A stretch of DNA of 64,000 bases from the NCBI RefSeq assembly GCF_000146165.2, contig NC_004349.1, positions 1 through 64,000 on the forward strand, read 5' to 3'. A program made the translations under genes and the position numbers. Shown piece after piece: positions 25,235 through 33,626 of the stretch (position 1 is the stretch's first letter; each line of letters opens with the position of its first letter). The DNA is from Shewanella oneidensis MR-1. Its GTDB lineage: Bacteria > Pseudomonadota > Gammaproteobacteria > Enterobacterales > Shewanellaceae. The notes below the pieces were generated by a model. The model worked only from the letters and a program-made list of their open reading frames with translations. It made no database searches and was not told the DNA's origin.

Positions 25235-25723
25235 ATGGGCAAAGTAACCGGTATTCCATTTTCAGAGGTGAAAGCGCAGCTTATGGATAATCCCGAGGTT
25301 GTCGCGGCCTATGAGCAAGCCGTACAAGCCGATGAACCGATCCACATTATTCCAGTGCAACACAGTGAGGGCGTTATCATGCCAATCAACAATATCGTGA
25401 GTTGTACGCGCCAACCCAATCGGGCCAGTTTTTCCTTTGTGAATCTGTTTGGTGGCCATCACTATCCAGTGACGATGATTTTTATGCCCTCTGGCGCGGT
25501 GAATGTCGTTGTCGCGGGTGCGCGGTATCGATGCCAAGCAAACCAAGTGCAGCGCGTGATTGATGAGTCAGGGCTTGAGCATGAGGGCTTAGCGTGTTTG
25601 AAATATTCGATTGAAGCGGGGGAGTTGAATTTTCATATTCCCGCTGATGTTCACGAGCAGCTTAAAGAGCATCCAGAGTTTCAAAAATGCCGCCTCATCG
25701 AATGGGAAGATGAAGAAATGTGA
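25235..25723 (+). CDS. Hypothetical protein (162 aa)
   Basis: Follows the HicB-like gene immediately; GGGAGA lies 6 nt before the ATG, so cotranslation is likely. The protein is soluble with no signal peptide. Recognisable features are only a central strand-rich part (ASFSFVNLFGGHHYPVTMIF, AVNVVVAGARYRCQ) and an acidic C-terminus (EWEDEEM). I cannot assign a family or function. Confidence 0.7.
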   Translation: MGKVTGIPFSEVKAQLMDNPEVVAAYEQAVQADEPIHIIPVQHSEGVIMPINNIVSCTRQPNRASFSFVNLFGGHHYPVTMIFMPSGAVNVVVAGARYRCQANQVQRVIDESGLEHEGLACLKYSIEAGELNFHIPADVHEQLKEHPEFQKCRLIEWEDEEM

Positions 25724-25753
25724 GTGTTGCGATAACGACAAGGAGGATTAGGC

Positions 25754-25975
25754 ATGTCTCAACGTGCGATAGAGATTGTGAAGATAAGTGATCTTAAGTC
25801 CGTCAAACAGGGCGAAGTGTTTGAGTGGTGTATTGATTACGAAGAGTTTCAATGGCGCAAGGGAGATAGCATTCTCAGAAGTCGCACGGGCGTCGATTCT
25901 CCTTGGGAAATTTGGCCGTTGACTGATAACACCAAAACCGCTGTTAATCGCAAAGTATTTACGCTGATAAAATGA
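25754..25975 (+). CDS. Small hypothetical protein (73 aa)
   Basis: A strong AAGGAGGA ribosome site lies 9 nt before the ATG, 30 bp after the preceding gene. The product (IEIVKISDLKSVKQGEVFEW ... TKTAVNRKVFTLIK) is soluble and unrecognised. It belongs to the operon starting with the ParB-like gene. Confidence 0.65.
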   Translation: MSQRAIEIVKISDLKSVKQGEVFEWCIDYEEFQWRKGDSILRSRTGVDSPWEIWPLTDNTKTAVNRKVFTLIK

Positions 25976-25987
25976 AAGGACAAAGTG

Positions 25988-26032
25988 ATGATGGCATTCT
26001 TGAATAATTTACTTGTACTAGCTCAGACTTGA
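25988..26032 (+). pseudogene. Start of a truncated gene
   Basis: AAAGGAC precedes ATGATGGCATTC, giving MMAFLNNLLVLAQT then a stop inside the palindromic element beginning at 26021. The next gene of the operon was evidently cut off here after about 11 codons. Confidence 0.5.
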
Positions 26033-26082
26033 TCTGACAGTTACCAGTTTTATGCTGGTGTCTGTCAGATTAGATTCGAGTC
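26021..26082. repeat. 62-bp imperfect palindromic element, copy 1
   Basis: GCTCAGACTTGATCTGACAG at the left, TCTGTCAGATTAGATTCGAG at the right, with a CCAG...CTGG inner stem. A second element of the same design lies at 35841-35899, and its right end GACTGTCAGATCAGATCTGAG is the near reverse complement of this left end. Confidence 0.65.
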
Positions 26083-26093
26083 AGATTCTTTTC

Positions 26094-27386
26094 GAGGGCG
26101 TTCAAAATTCTGTGTCAGGCTAATTTTTAAATTTCTAGCACGCTATCTAAACGTCCTTCAAAATAAATCGCTAACTGAGATAAACAAAGGCTCCAATTGT
26201 GGATTGGCATAGTCCATTTATCTGAGGCGTTTAATATGCCTGCGTAAAGTAGCTTCAACAAGCTATTTTCATTAGGAAATGCACCTTTGGTTTTGGTGAG
26301 CTTTCTAAATTGGCGATGTACAGCCTCAACCGCATTGGTCGTGTAAATCACTTTCCTGATATGTTCTGGGTACTTAAAATAATGGGACAAATTATGCCAT
26401 TTGCGACGCCAAGAGTTGATTACCAACGGATAAGCATCACCCCATTTGGCCTCCAGTTCGTCCAATGCCATCTCTGCGGCTTCTTTACTCACGGCTCGAT
26501 ACACAGGCTTTAAATCAGCCATAAACGCTTTCTGATTTTTTGAGGCGACATACTTCATTGAGTTACGGATCTGGTGGATAACGCATAGCTGTGTTTCCGT
26601 ATGAGGAAAGATACTGGCTATGGCCTCAGGGAAACCGGTCAAGCCGTCAACACAGGCGATAAGAATATCTTTTACACCACGATTATTAAGATCGGTCAGT
26701 ACGGATAGCCAGTAATTAGCGCCTTCATTTTCGGATAAGTGAAGCCCTAAAATTTCCTTTTTTCCTTTCATATTAAGCGCTAACAATGTGTAAACGGCTT
26801 TACTGACGTAACGCCCATCCTCTTTGACTTTATAATGTATCGCATCAAGCCAAACGATAGGATAATGGCTATCTAATGGGCGCTGCTGCCACGCTTTAAG
26901 TTCGGGGATGAGTTTGTCAGTGATAGCACTGACTGTTGCGTTAGACACATTGAGCCCATACATATCTTCAACATGTTGATTAATATCGCGATAGCTCATA
27001 CCTATACTGAACATCGATAACACTTTACGTTCGATTTCATCGGTTAGTGTAGTTTGATTTTTCTTAATCAACTGAGGCTCAAAGGTGCCATTGCGGTCTC
27101 TAGGCGCGTCTAACTCAAAGTTACCGGACGGATGCTTAATGGTCTTAGGGGTTTTGCCATTTTTACGATTAGGCTGAGGATCATGCGCTAAATGCTGCTC
27201 AAGCTCAGCCTGGAGAGCCGCTTCAGTGAGTTGCTTGATCAGTGGGCCAAGAATGCTGTCTTTACCTGTGAGGCTTTTACCTGATTGCAGATCTTTAAGG
27301 GCTTGTTCGAAGTTAAAAGGTTGGGTCATGTGTCATTCCTGTTTTTGAATATTTTACTGAAATGACACAGAATTATGAACACTACC
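26094..27386 (-). mobile_element. IS256-family element, copy 1 (full length)
   Basis: About 1293 bp. Terminal inverted repeats share GTTCAnAATTCTGTGTCA; the outer end near tnp reads GGTAGTGTTCATAATTCTG. No 8-9 bp duplication flanks it (TTCTTTTC versus GAAATAAC). Two partial copies lie at 51680-52648 and 63282-64000. Confidence 0.92.
26127..27329 (-). CDS. IS256-family transposase (mutator type), copy 1
   Basis: A 400-residue transposase with the family pattern: the N-terminal DSILGPLIKQLTEAALQAEL, the DDE first Asp in PIVWLDAIHYKVKEDGRYV, the second in DILIACVDGLTGFPEAI, the CVIHQIRNSMKYV block and the Glu in YTTNAVEAVHRQFRKLTK. It is intact and probably active; its relatives here differ by a few bases only. 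Confidence 0.96.
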   Translation of the reverse strand: MTQPFNFEQALKDLQSGKSLTGKDSILGPLIKQLTEAALQAELEQHLAHDPQPNRKNGKTPKTIKHPSGNFELDAPRDRNGTFEPQLIKKNQTTLTDEIERKVLSMFSIGMSYRDINQHVEDMYGLNVSNATVSAITDKLIPELKAWQQRPLDSHYPIVWLDAIHYKVKEDGRYVSKAVYTLLALNMKGKKEILGLHLSENEGANYWLSVLTDLNNRGVKDILIACVDGLTGFPEAIASIFPHTETQLCVIHQIRNSMKYVASKNQKAFMADLKPVYRAVSKEAAEMALDELEAKWGDAYPLVINSWRRKWHNLSHYFKYPEHIRKVIYTTNAVEAVHRQFRKLTKTKGAFPNENSLLKLLYAGILNASDKWTMPIHNWSLCLSQLAIYFEGRLDSVLEI

Positions 27387-27656
27387 GAAATAACGTGTAG
27401 CTTGATAGGTCGAATGGCTGTTAACCATACCTGTCAAAGACAAGGGCTTGGCTCAATATTGCTTATAGACGCAATCAAACGAATTATCCAAGCTTCCAGT
27501 GCTATCCCCATCCCTATGATTATTGTTCAAGCAAAGAACGAAGATGCTAGACGTTTTTATAGTGAGTTTGGTTTTGTATCCTTTCCTGATAATTATTTGA
27601 AACTCATGATGACACTGGCCCATGCTAAAGCAATGTTGAAAGAAGCTGAACATTAA
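27387..27656 (+). pseudogene. N-terminally truncated GNAT acetyltransferase
   Basis: The frame runs from the IS256 end to the stop at 27656. GNAT motif A (HTCQRQGLGSILLIDAI) and the late Tyr motif (DARRFYSEFGF) remain, but the N-terminal half is missing, so acetyl-CoA transfer is doubtful. The layout resembles TacT/AtaT-type toxins, whose DUF1778 antitoxin gene would have been upstream and is absent. The ATG used in the annotated reading (27375) belongs to the IS end. Confidence 0.85.
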
Positions 27657-27768
27657 AAAATAAGTAAAATAATTTAAATTTAGTGATGATGAAACCGCTT
27701 TAAATGAGCGGTTCATTGTTGATAATGTCTTGCCAATTGTCTGATAAATAATGGGGAAGGGGGGAACG

Positions 27769-27996
27769 ATGATGCAAAATGCAATGACATTTAAGGGTTA
27801 TCACGGCTCTGTAGAAATCAGCCCAGAGGATAATATTCTGTTTGGGCAGGTGTTATTCATTTCACCGTTGATCAACTATGAGGCCGAAACCGCCAAAGAG
27901 TTAGAGCAAGCATTTCAAGAGGCGATTAACGCTTATCTTGCTGATTGTGTTCAACAGGACATTCCGCCAGAGAAAGCCTTGGAAGGGATCGCGTAA
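27769..27996 (+). CDS. HicB-family antitoxin-like protein, orphan
   Basis: A 75-residue protein: AMTFKGYHGSVEISPEDNIL then GQVLFISPLINYEAETAKELEQAFQEAI is the short HicB/UPF0150-like fold of the HicB-type antitoxins. AAGGGGGG lies 5 nt before ATG 27769; an upstream in-frame ATG at 27751 overlaps that site. No HicA-type toxin gene is adjacent. It is the second HicB-like orphan in the same region. Confidence 0.78.
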   Translation: MMQNAMTFKGYHGSVEISPEDNILFGQVLFISPLINYEAETAKELEQAFQEAINAYLADCVQQDIPPEKALEGIA

Positions 27997-28337
27997 TATC
28001 AGCCTGAGCCATGTGATTTAAGCTCAGGCTGCCCCCTGTTAGTTCCCCGCAAAACGCGAAACAAGCGGCGGCTTCGCCGCCCTTTTCCGTTTATCTGACA
28101 ATACCCCTTGGTGTGCTTTGAAACGTGTCTCGGCGGTCAATCTATTTACTCTGAGTGTCTATTGGCTGCTGTCGCGCTATGTCATCTAAAAACCACTGAT
28201 GAACTTGGGCGTTCCCTTCGGTCGGGCTTTTCGCTTCGCTCCCCGCGATAACGTGATCCACTGATGGCAAGCAAGCTTGCCGTGGCTCTACGTTCCTGCT
28301 TGCCAATCCCTAACGCAACCGCCAAACCGCCAAGCAC
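27997..28337. other. Non-coding region with second 120-bp repeat
   Basis: No gene. A GGCGGCTTCGCCGCC hairpin lies near 28067, then the 120-bp repeat at 28206-28325; IS3 copy C begins 12 bp later and has replaced whatever followed. Confidence 0.6.
28206..28325 (+). repeat. 120-bp direct repeat, copy 2
   Basis: Almost identical to 22390-22509 and in the same orientation, upstream of the truncated DUF3560 gene. Both copies therefore precede leading-region-type genes. Confidence 0.92.
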
Positions 28338-28345
28338 TGTACTGG

Positions 28346-29155
28346 TCAACCCAAACTGGACACTTTTACTTGAGAATTCTCAAACTCTACAGGTGACAGA
28401 TCGTTATTAGCAGAATGAAGTCGCTCCAAGTTGTAATATTTGATGTAAGCCGTCACATCTTGCTTCATAAACTCCCTTGTTGGTTGAGCAACTTTAAAAA
28501 TCCAATCGTGTTTCAAGCTACCAAAGAATCGCTCAACAACGGCATTATCCCAACACGCACCCACATCACCCATGCTGGCTCGGATACCATAGCTCGATAG
28601 CAGCCTACCGAATTGTTTACTGGTATATTGCGAGCCTCGGTCACTGTGAAATACCAGCCCTCGCGCTGGTTGTCGCAGGTTGTAGGCTTTTATTAATGCC
28701 TTGGATATCAAATCTGTGGTCATGCGTTTGTCTATGCGCCATCCCACAATCCGGCGTGAATATAAATCCATCACCACAGCTAAGTACATCCAGCCTTCAC
28801 CCGTCTTTAAATAGGTCACGTCACCCGCCCAGACCTGATTAGCCGATACTGGATTAAAGTTCATGTTTAACAGGTTATCAGCCACTGCATCTGAGTGTTT
28901 TCGCTGTGTCGTCACCTTGTAAGCACATCGCTGGGTTGCTTTGAGTCGAAGGCGGTGCATAATTTTACGAACGAGATAGCGACCAACCTGGTAGCCTTCC
29001 TTGCGCAATTTCTTCACCATTTCACGATTCCCTAAGCTGCCTCGACTTTGCTTAAATAGCTGTCGAACAAGGCGATAAAGCTTCAGTGTTTCAACGCTTA
29101 TCACGTTTGCAGGGCGTTTATGCCAATCGTAATAGCCTGACTTACTGACACTCAT
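28346..29155 (-). CDS. IS3 transposase OrfB, copy C
   Basis: Intact and identical in protein sequence to copies A, B, D and E. Confidence 0.95.
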   Translation of the reverse strand: MSVSKSGYYDWHKRPANVISVETLKLYRLVRQLFKQSRGSLGNREMVKKLRKEGYQVGRYLVRKIMHRLRLKATQRCAYKVTTQRKHSDAVADNLLNMNFNPVSANQVWAGDVTYLKTGEGWMYLAVVMDLYSRRIVGWRIDKRMTTDLISKALIKAYNLRQPARGLVFHSDRGSQYTSKQFGRLLSSYGIRASMGDVGACWDNAVVERFFGSLKHDWIFKVAQPTREFMKQDVTAYIKYYNLERLHSANNDLSPVEFENSQVKVSSLG

Positions 29156-29214
29156 TACTCGACATAACAGTGTTATGGGAAACAGGTGAGATTGCAGTTT
29201 GATGAAACGAAATC

Positions 29215-29505
29215 TTACTTCATTTCTCTCGCAAAGAAGGCGCTTGCCTTTTTTAGAATTTCTTTCTCCATGCGTAATTCTTTGTTTTCTCTACGCAATC
29301 GCTTCAACTCATCACGCTCAGACTCTTCTAAGGTGATGCCTTGTTGCAGGGCTTCGTGTTTTTCCTTCCAGTTGTAAAGCAGGCTCGTGCTAACTCCAAG
29401 AGACTTTGCCGCATCGGCAACGCTATAACCTTGCTCCAGCACCATCAAGACGGCTTCATCTTTAAATGCCTGCGGATAACTCTTATGTGATTTTTTCAGA
29501 CTCAT
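29215..29505 (-). CDS. IS3 OrfA, copy C
   Basis: Intact; carries the same silent variant as copies B and D (TTTCTTTCTCC on the plus strand). Confidence 0.95.
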   Translation of the reverse strand: MSLKKSHKSYPQAFKDEAVLMVLEQGYSVADAAKSLGVSTSLLYNWKEKHEALQQGITLEESERDELKRLRRENKELRMEKEILKKASAFFAREMK

Positions 29506-29572
29506 ATAGACCTCTTAATTTATTGACCATACTGTCTCAAAATTAAGTGTCCGATGGGATTAGACCAGAACA

Positions 29573-30668
29573 GATCGTTGATATAAATTTCTTTTGGAGC
29601 TGGTACGAGAAGGAATACTCAGAGCTAGAAATTTATGTAACCGTGATTGATGGTGTATTAACTAAAGTGCGTTTTTCTGATTGTCCCTATCATTTTTCTG
29701 ACGATATCGTTTTGACCTTTGAAGAAGTCAAAGCGAAAAAGCCGCATTTTACCTATGCACAAGTTAAACAGGCATTGTTAGACGGCTATTTATGCCCGTT
29801 GTCGAACGATTCAAAAGCGCCAGAGCCAACACCACCAAACGATGACAACACCCGCAAAGTGGTTAGTTTTGGCGATTTCCAAGATCGCCTAGAAAGCAAG
29901 CGCGACCGCTTAGAGAACGCCTCAAGCAAAGCGGCGGCAGAATCAAACAAATTTTATGAGTCGTCTAGAAGCCTTGCTTCTTGTATTCCGTTCGGCCAGC
30001 CGATTTTAGTGGGGCACCATAGCGAGGGACGCGCTAGACGCCACGCAGACAAGATTTTTAATGATATGGGTAAATCTGTTGCGGCAAGCAAAAAAGCGGG
30101 TTATTACGCTGACAGAGCGGCCAGCGTTGGCACTAATGGCATTGCATCGGATGATCCCGAAGCTATCGCCAAACTAAAAGAAAAACTCGCAGGCTTGGAG
30201 CGTTCACAAGAAACGATGAAAGCGATCAATAAAGTTATCCGCTCTAAGCATATGACGGACGCCGACAAAATCGAGTACATGACGCAAACGCATAAGCTAA
30301 CCGAAAAAGAAGCGGAAGAATTACTAAAGGGGGATTTTTGCGGTCGGGTAGGGTTTGCTAGTTACTCAATCGCAAATAACAGCGCGACTATTCGCACCGT
30401 AAGGGATCGAATTGAAGATTTGGAAAAGTTACACAATCAAGAGGCACTGAGTGCAAGCGGCAAAATTGAGGGGCTTTCTTGGGCGTTATATGAGGAAGAT
30501 GGACGCATTAAAATCACTTTTGATGATATACCTAGCGAGGCGCTACGGTTAACAATAAAAAACTATGCTTTTAAATGGTCGCGATATTCTAAAGCTTGGG
30601 TTCGTAAAATAACACCTAATGCCATTTATAGCGCAAAACAGTTAATCGGTAAGCTTACCGAAAATTAG
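29573..30668 (+). pseudogene. DUF3560-type protein, N-terminus replaced by IS3 copy C
   Basis: Genuine coding sequence begins at the IS boundary (IVDINFFWSWYEKEYSELEI) and runs to the stop at 30668; the apparent first ten codons are IS sequence. The DUF3560 core is visible: GHHSEGRARRHADKI, AGYYADRAASVG and SDDPEAIAKLKEKLAGLERS, and a C-terminal WSRYSKAWVRKIT. Such proteins are common beside ParB-like genes in plasmid leading regions; the function is unknown. Only a short N-terminal part is lost, so an alternative start might still give a product. Confidence 0.82.
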
Positions 30669-30673
30669 CAATA

Positions 30674-30706
30674 GAAAAGGGGGGAAGGTCTTGCCCCCTT
30701 TTTTAA
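30674..30706 (+). terminator. Terminator after the DUF3560 gene
   Basis: AAAAGGGGGG, a 9-nt loop, then CCCCCTTTTTT: a strong intrinsic terminator. Confidence 0.85.
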
Positions 30707-30781
30707 ATGTATTTTTTCTTACTCATTCTTCGCAAGAAAAAATTTTGTCGTGTATGCCTGCTAGCCATTGCGGATTTACTC

Positions 30782-30808
30782 ATTAAGTATTACAATGTAA
30801 TACTTAAT
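30782..30808. promoter_or_regulatory. Palindromic operator before mazEF
   Basis: ATTAAGTATTACA and TGTAATACTTAAT form 13-bp arms around one base, 23 bp before the antitoxin start. Typical position for the MazE-MazF autorepression site. Confidence 0.8.
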
Positions 30809-30831
30809 GGCGAGTGAATAGGAGGCTTTAA

Positions 30832-31083
30832 ATGCAACGCATCTATGAGTTAAAAAAATCGGGTAATTCAACAGTGATTAGGATCCCTTACGATGAACTT
30901 AAAGCGAATGATTGCGCTGCTGGGGATAAAGTCATTATGAGTTTTCACAAGGTTAAAACACCTAGAGAGAATTGGTTTAATAAAGTATCAGCGGCTCAGG
31001 CGCAAGAAGAAGTCGAGTTAATGAATAAAGATTTTTCAAATGTGGATTTAGAATTGACGGACGAGTGGGGCACTGAATGGTAA
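30832..31083 (+). CDS. mazE: MazE-type antitoxin
   Basis: An 83-residue AbrB/SpoVT-type protein: ELKKSGNSTVIRIPYDELKA is the DNA-binding part and the acidic tail (EEVELMNKDFSNVDLELTDE) the toxin-binding part. AGGAGG lies 7 nt before the ATG. It overlaps mazF by 7 bp and would repress the operon through the upstream palindrome. Confidence 0.9.
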   Translation: MQRIYELKKSGNSTVIRIPYDELKANDCAAGDKVIMSFHKVKTPRENWFNKVSAAQAQEEVELMNKDFSNVDLELTDEWGTEW

Positions 31084-31394
31084 ATCAATTTGATGTAGTG
31101 TTGATTGATCTTAACCCTACCGTTGGAGCCGAAATTAATAAAACTAGGCCCTGTGTGGTTATTTCACCTGATGATATAAACCAGCATCTTAGAACCGTTA
31201 TTATTGCGCCTTTAACGTCAACCCCTAGAGGTTGGCCATTTAGACCCGTAGTCCAAGGCAGTAAAGTTAAAAGTGAGGTTGCAATAGACCAGATGCGAGC
31301 AGTCGATAAAAATAGGATTATAAAAAAACTTGGACAGCTAACCGCTATAGAATCAAATTTAGTTGCGTCAGTTGTTAAAGAGTTTTTCGAATAA
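31077..31394 (+). CDS. mazF: MazF/PemK-type endoribonuclease toxin
   Basis: Sequence-specific mRNA interferase. The family pattern is clear: FDVVLIDLNPTVGAEINKTR with the conserved Arg, then PCVVISPDD, VIIAPLTST and VAIDQMRAVDKNRI. At 105 residues it is of usual length. Coupled to the antitoxin by overlap. Confidence 0.94.
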   Translation: MVNQFDVVLIDLNPTVGAEINKTRPCVVISPDDINQHLRTVIIAPLTSTPRGWPFRPVVQGSKVKSEVAIDQMRAVDKNRIIKKLGQLTAIESNLVASVVKEFFE

Positions 31395-31538
31395 GTTACA
31401 AAATCAAGTGTTATCACTGATATCAAAAAAGTGGTGAATTACTTTAGTTTAATAGACTTCGCTTCCCCCTAACCTTATGTAAGGAGTTTTTTCATCCTTG
31501 CGTAAGCCTTAGAACTTAACTATTAAGAGGCTTAACTT

Positions 31539-32027
31539 GTGAGTAAATTTTTATTTATAACGTTGCTAGCAGTAATTAGTGCAAGTTTTACTACACATGC
31601 AAATGACTATTTCGTTTCGATTAATGTATTAGACAGCCAAAAACAAAGCCTATCCATTCCTTTGACATTGATAGCATCAGAGCCGGCAGGTTATAAGTCT
31701 GATTTAGAAAAAATACCGTATCCTGTCAAAGAGTGTTCATCGAGTAATGGTAAAATAACAGAACGTTTTTACGGCAAAGAGTTTAAACGTGGTTATGCAA
31801 TCAATTTTTCTTCTGGTCTTCCAGATAAAGAATTTAAGGTAACGGAGTATTTAATAGATGATAAGGAATATCCATTATATGATTTTAAAAAAGATTGTTT
31901 TGCTAATCAGGTGGTACAGATAGTGAATGAATATTCTTTTACTTTGAACGTGCTACAAGCCACATCAAAAATCGTTGAGCTACAAAGTGGTGGGGAAGTA
32001 AGCATAATGGTTCATGCTTCTAAATAG
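31539..32027 (+). CDS. Exported protein of unknown function
   Basis: The 162-residue product starts with MSKFLFITLLAVISASFTTHA, a signal peptide with a likely cleavage after THA. GTG start at 31539 with AAGAGG upstream. The mature part contains two Cys (VKECSSSNG, KKDCFANQ) and an alternating strand-like pattern; periplasmic location is likely. A CCTTATGTAAGG hairpin with a T-run lies just upstream (31473-31492). No family recognised. Confidence 0.65.
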   Translation: MSKFLFITLLAVISASFTTHANDYFVSINVLDSQKQSLSIPLTLIASEPAGYKSDLEKIPYPVKECSSSNGKITERFYGKEFKRGYAINFSSGLPDKEFKVTEYLIDDKEYPLYDFKKDCFANQVVQIVNEYSFTLNVLQATSKIVELQSGGEVSIMVHASK

Positions 32028-32148
32028 TCGTTAGCTCCTTTCACTCATTGCCTGCTTGCAGGTGTTGAATTTGTGGAACTGGACTAAGGCCGACAGAACA
32101 CCAACCACCGCATTATTGGCAAGCGAATATTAAGCCGCCACGCTTGCA

Positions 32149-32178
32149 GAAAACGCACTCATTGAGTGCGTTTTTTTT
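32149..32178 (+). terminator. Strong intrinsic terminator
   Basis: AAAACGCACTCA and TGAGTGCGTTTT form a 12-bp stem followed by a run of T. It closes the transcript of the exported protein. Confidence 0.85.
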
Positions 32179-32326
32179 GGCCTGAAAATCCCCCGATACC
32201 TTTGCCGCTTCATACGGCAGCCGCCTAGCAAAAATCGAAAATCCCCAAAAAATCCCCAAAAAATGAAAAGTGCAAAATCCTGGCGAAATAGTGAAGTTGG
32301 AACCTTGAGAATAAGATCAGACCAGA

Positions 32327-32360
32327 CCACACCCCACGCCCCAAGGGAATGGTTGTTTGT
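32327..32360 (+). repeat. Candidate left attachment/boundary repeat of the island
   Basis: CCACACCCCACGC followed nine bases later by ATGGTTGTTTGT. Both blocks recur in order and orientation at 43329-43385, on the far side of the bacteriocin locus. Confidence 0.6.
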
Positions 32361-32495
32361 TGAGTTTAGTGCATTGATTTTAATGTGTTTTATTGTTTTT
32401 TCTCAGTGAAATTTAATGCGTTTTTTACGTGTTTTTAGCCCGAAAATGGTTCGAAAACACCTCATGAATGCCACCTTACTGAACGAGGAAAACCT

Positions 32496-33626
32496 ATGCC
32501 GAGTATTAAACTACAACAGTCAATGATAGATAATTTACCCACACCACAGAAAATAACGGTGTTTTACGATAAATATTTTCCCGCTTTTTTTATGCGAGCC
32601 TATCCCTCTGGTATTCGGTGTTATTACGTTCGTTTCCAGTATCAAGGCTTGCGACAACTTCATGTTATCGGCAATGCAAATGATATCACGCTTGATGATG
32701 CGCGACTTGAGGCAAGAAAGCACATAGATGCGTTACGTTATGGGGTGGTGAGTGAACCTGTACCCTCCCTTACGCTCTGTGCGTTCGCTGAAGAGTTTTT
32801 TCCAAGATATGCCCGTCATTGGAAGCCCTCGACATTACTCAATAGCCAGCGTGGTTTTACGCGGCATATCGCCCCTGTGTTGGGTGATGTTCCGCTTGCA
32901 GCGTTGACACGACAACACATAGAGCAGTGGTTTGATGGTATGCATGCCTCGAAAGGCATGGCTAATCGCTTGTTGCCGTTGTTGTCGGTAATGATGCAGC
33001 AAGCTGAAGTGTATGAGTATCGTCCAGCGCAAAGTAACCCTTGCAAAGGCTTTAAGCGGTATAAATCTACGCACAGTGAGCGTTATTTATCTGAGGAAGA
33101 ACTCAAGCGGCTATGGTTGGCTTTAGATAGCCACGAAAAAGCGTCACCCGTTGCGGTGATGGTCTTACGGTTACTCATCCTGACGGGTTGTCGCTGTAAC
33201 GAAGTGTGCTCCGTCAAATGGGCTGATTATCGGCAAGGGCATTGGTATTTGCCCGACAGTAAAACAGGCGCGAAAACGGTGTTTCTGTCTTCCTTTGCGC
33301 GGGAGTTGCTGAGTGATTGGCCGCAAGTCAGCGAGCATCTTTTTTGGCATCAATCACCTTCACAGCCGTTTACTCCTGCTTGTTTAGACCGATTTTGGCG
33401 GCCATTTCGCGAGACAATTCATCTAAATGATGTTCGCATCCATGACTTACGCCACACCTACGCCAGTATTGCAGTAAAGCACAATATCAACATCCTCACG
33501 ATTGGCCGCTTATTAGGGCATGCCTTGCCTGAAACAACCTTAAAGTACACACACCTTGCTAAACGTGATGTTCAACAGGCGGCAAATGTCGTTTCTCAAC
33601 TCATTGCAGGGGAGATGCAACGATGA
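32496..33626 (+). CDS. Tyrosine recombinase 1 of a tandem pair
   Basis: A 376-residue phage-integrase-family protein. An arm-type DNA-binding N-terminus (residues about 1-85) is followed by the SAM-like core-binding domain (LTLCAFAEEFFPRYARHWKP) and the catalytic domain with Arg in LTGCRCNEV, Lys in SKTGAK, HDLRHTYAS (His-X2-Arg), LLGHA and the nucleophile Tyr in TLKYTHL. All catalytic residues are present. It overlaps the second recombinase by 4 bp (ATGA), so both are made together. Confidence 0.94.
   Translation: MPSIKLQQSMIDNLPTPQKITVFYDKYFPAFFMRAYPSGIRCYYVRFQYQGLRQLHVIGNANDITLDDARLEARKHIDALRYGVVSEPVPSLTLCAFAEEFFPRYARHWKPSTLLNSQRGFTRHIAPVLGDVPLAALTRQHIEQWFDGMHASKGMANRLLPLLSVMMQQAEVYEYRPAQSNPCKGFKRYKSTHSERYLSEEELKRLWLALDSHEKASPVAVMVLRLLILTGCRCNEVCSVKWADYRQGHWYLPDSKTGAKTVFLSSFARELLSDWPQVSEHLFWHQSPSQPFTPACLDRFWRPFRETIHLNDVRIHDLRHTYASIAVKHNINILTIGRLLGHALPETTLKYTHLAKRDVQQAANVVSQLIAGEMQR

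Larger units (their letters stand above)
28338..29572 (-). mobile_element. IS3-family element, copy C
   Basis: 1235 bp, same orientation as copy A. Flanks CAC and GAT do not match. The base triplet outside its orfA end equals the one outside copy A's orfB end (ATC in IS orientation), which is compatible with a past exchange between A and C. Confidence 0.96.
32028..32495. other. Island left boundary region
   Basis: No gene. It holds a terminator (32149-32178), the left boundary sequence (32327-32360) and the promoter region of the two recombinases, with one AATGCCACCTTA motif at 32465 that recurs in the right-end repeats. Confidence 0.6.

Noticed and set aside
27375..27386. Start codon of the GNAT gene at 27375
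   Set aside because: This ATG lies in the IS256 terminus and is also present at the ends of copies 2 and 3; the gene is truncated, not complete.
32028..32150. tRNA-type integration target at the island's left side
   Set aside because: No cloverleaf could be assembled from the sequence around the boundary; the hairpin there is an ordinary terminator.
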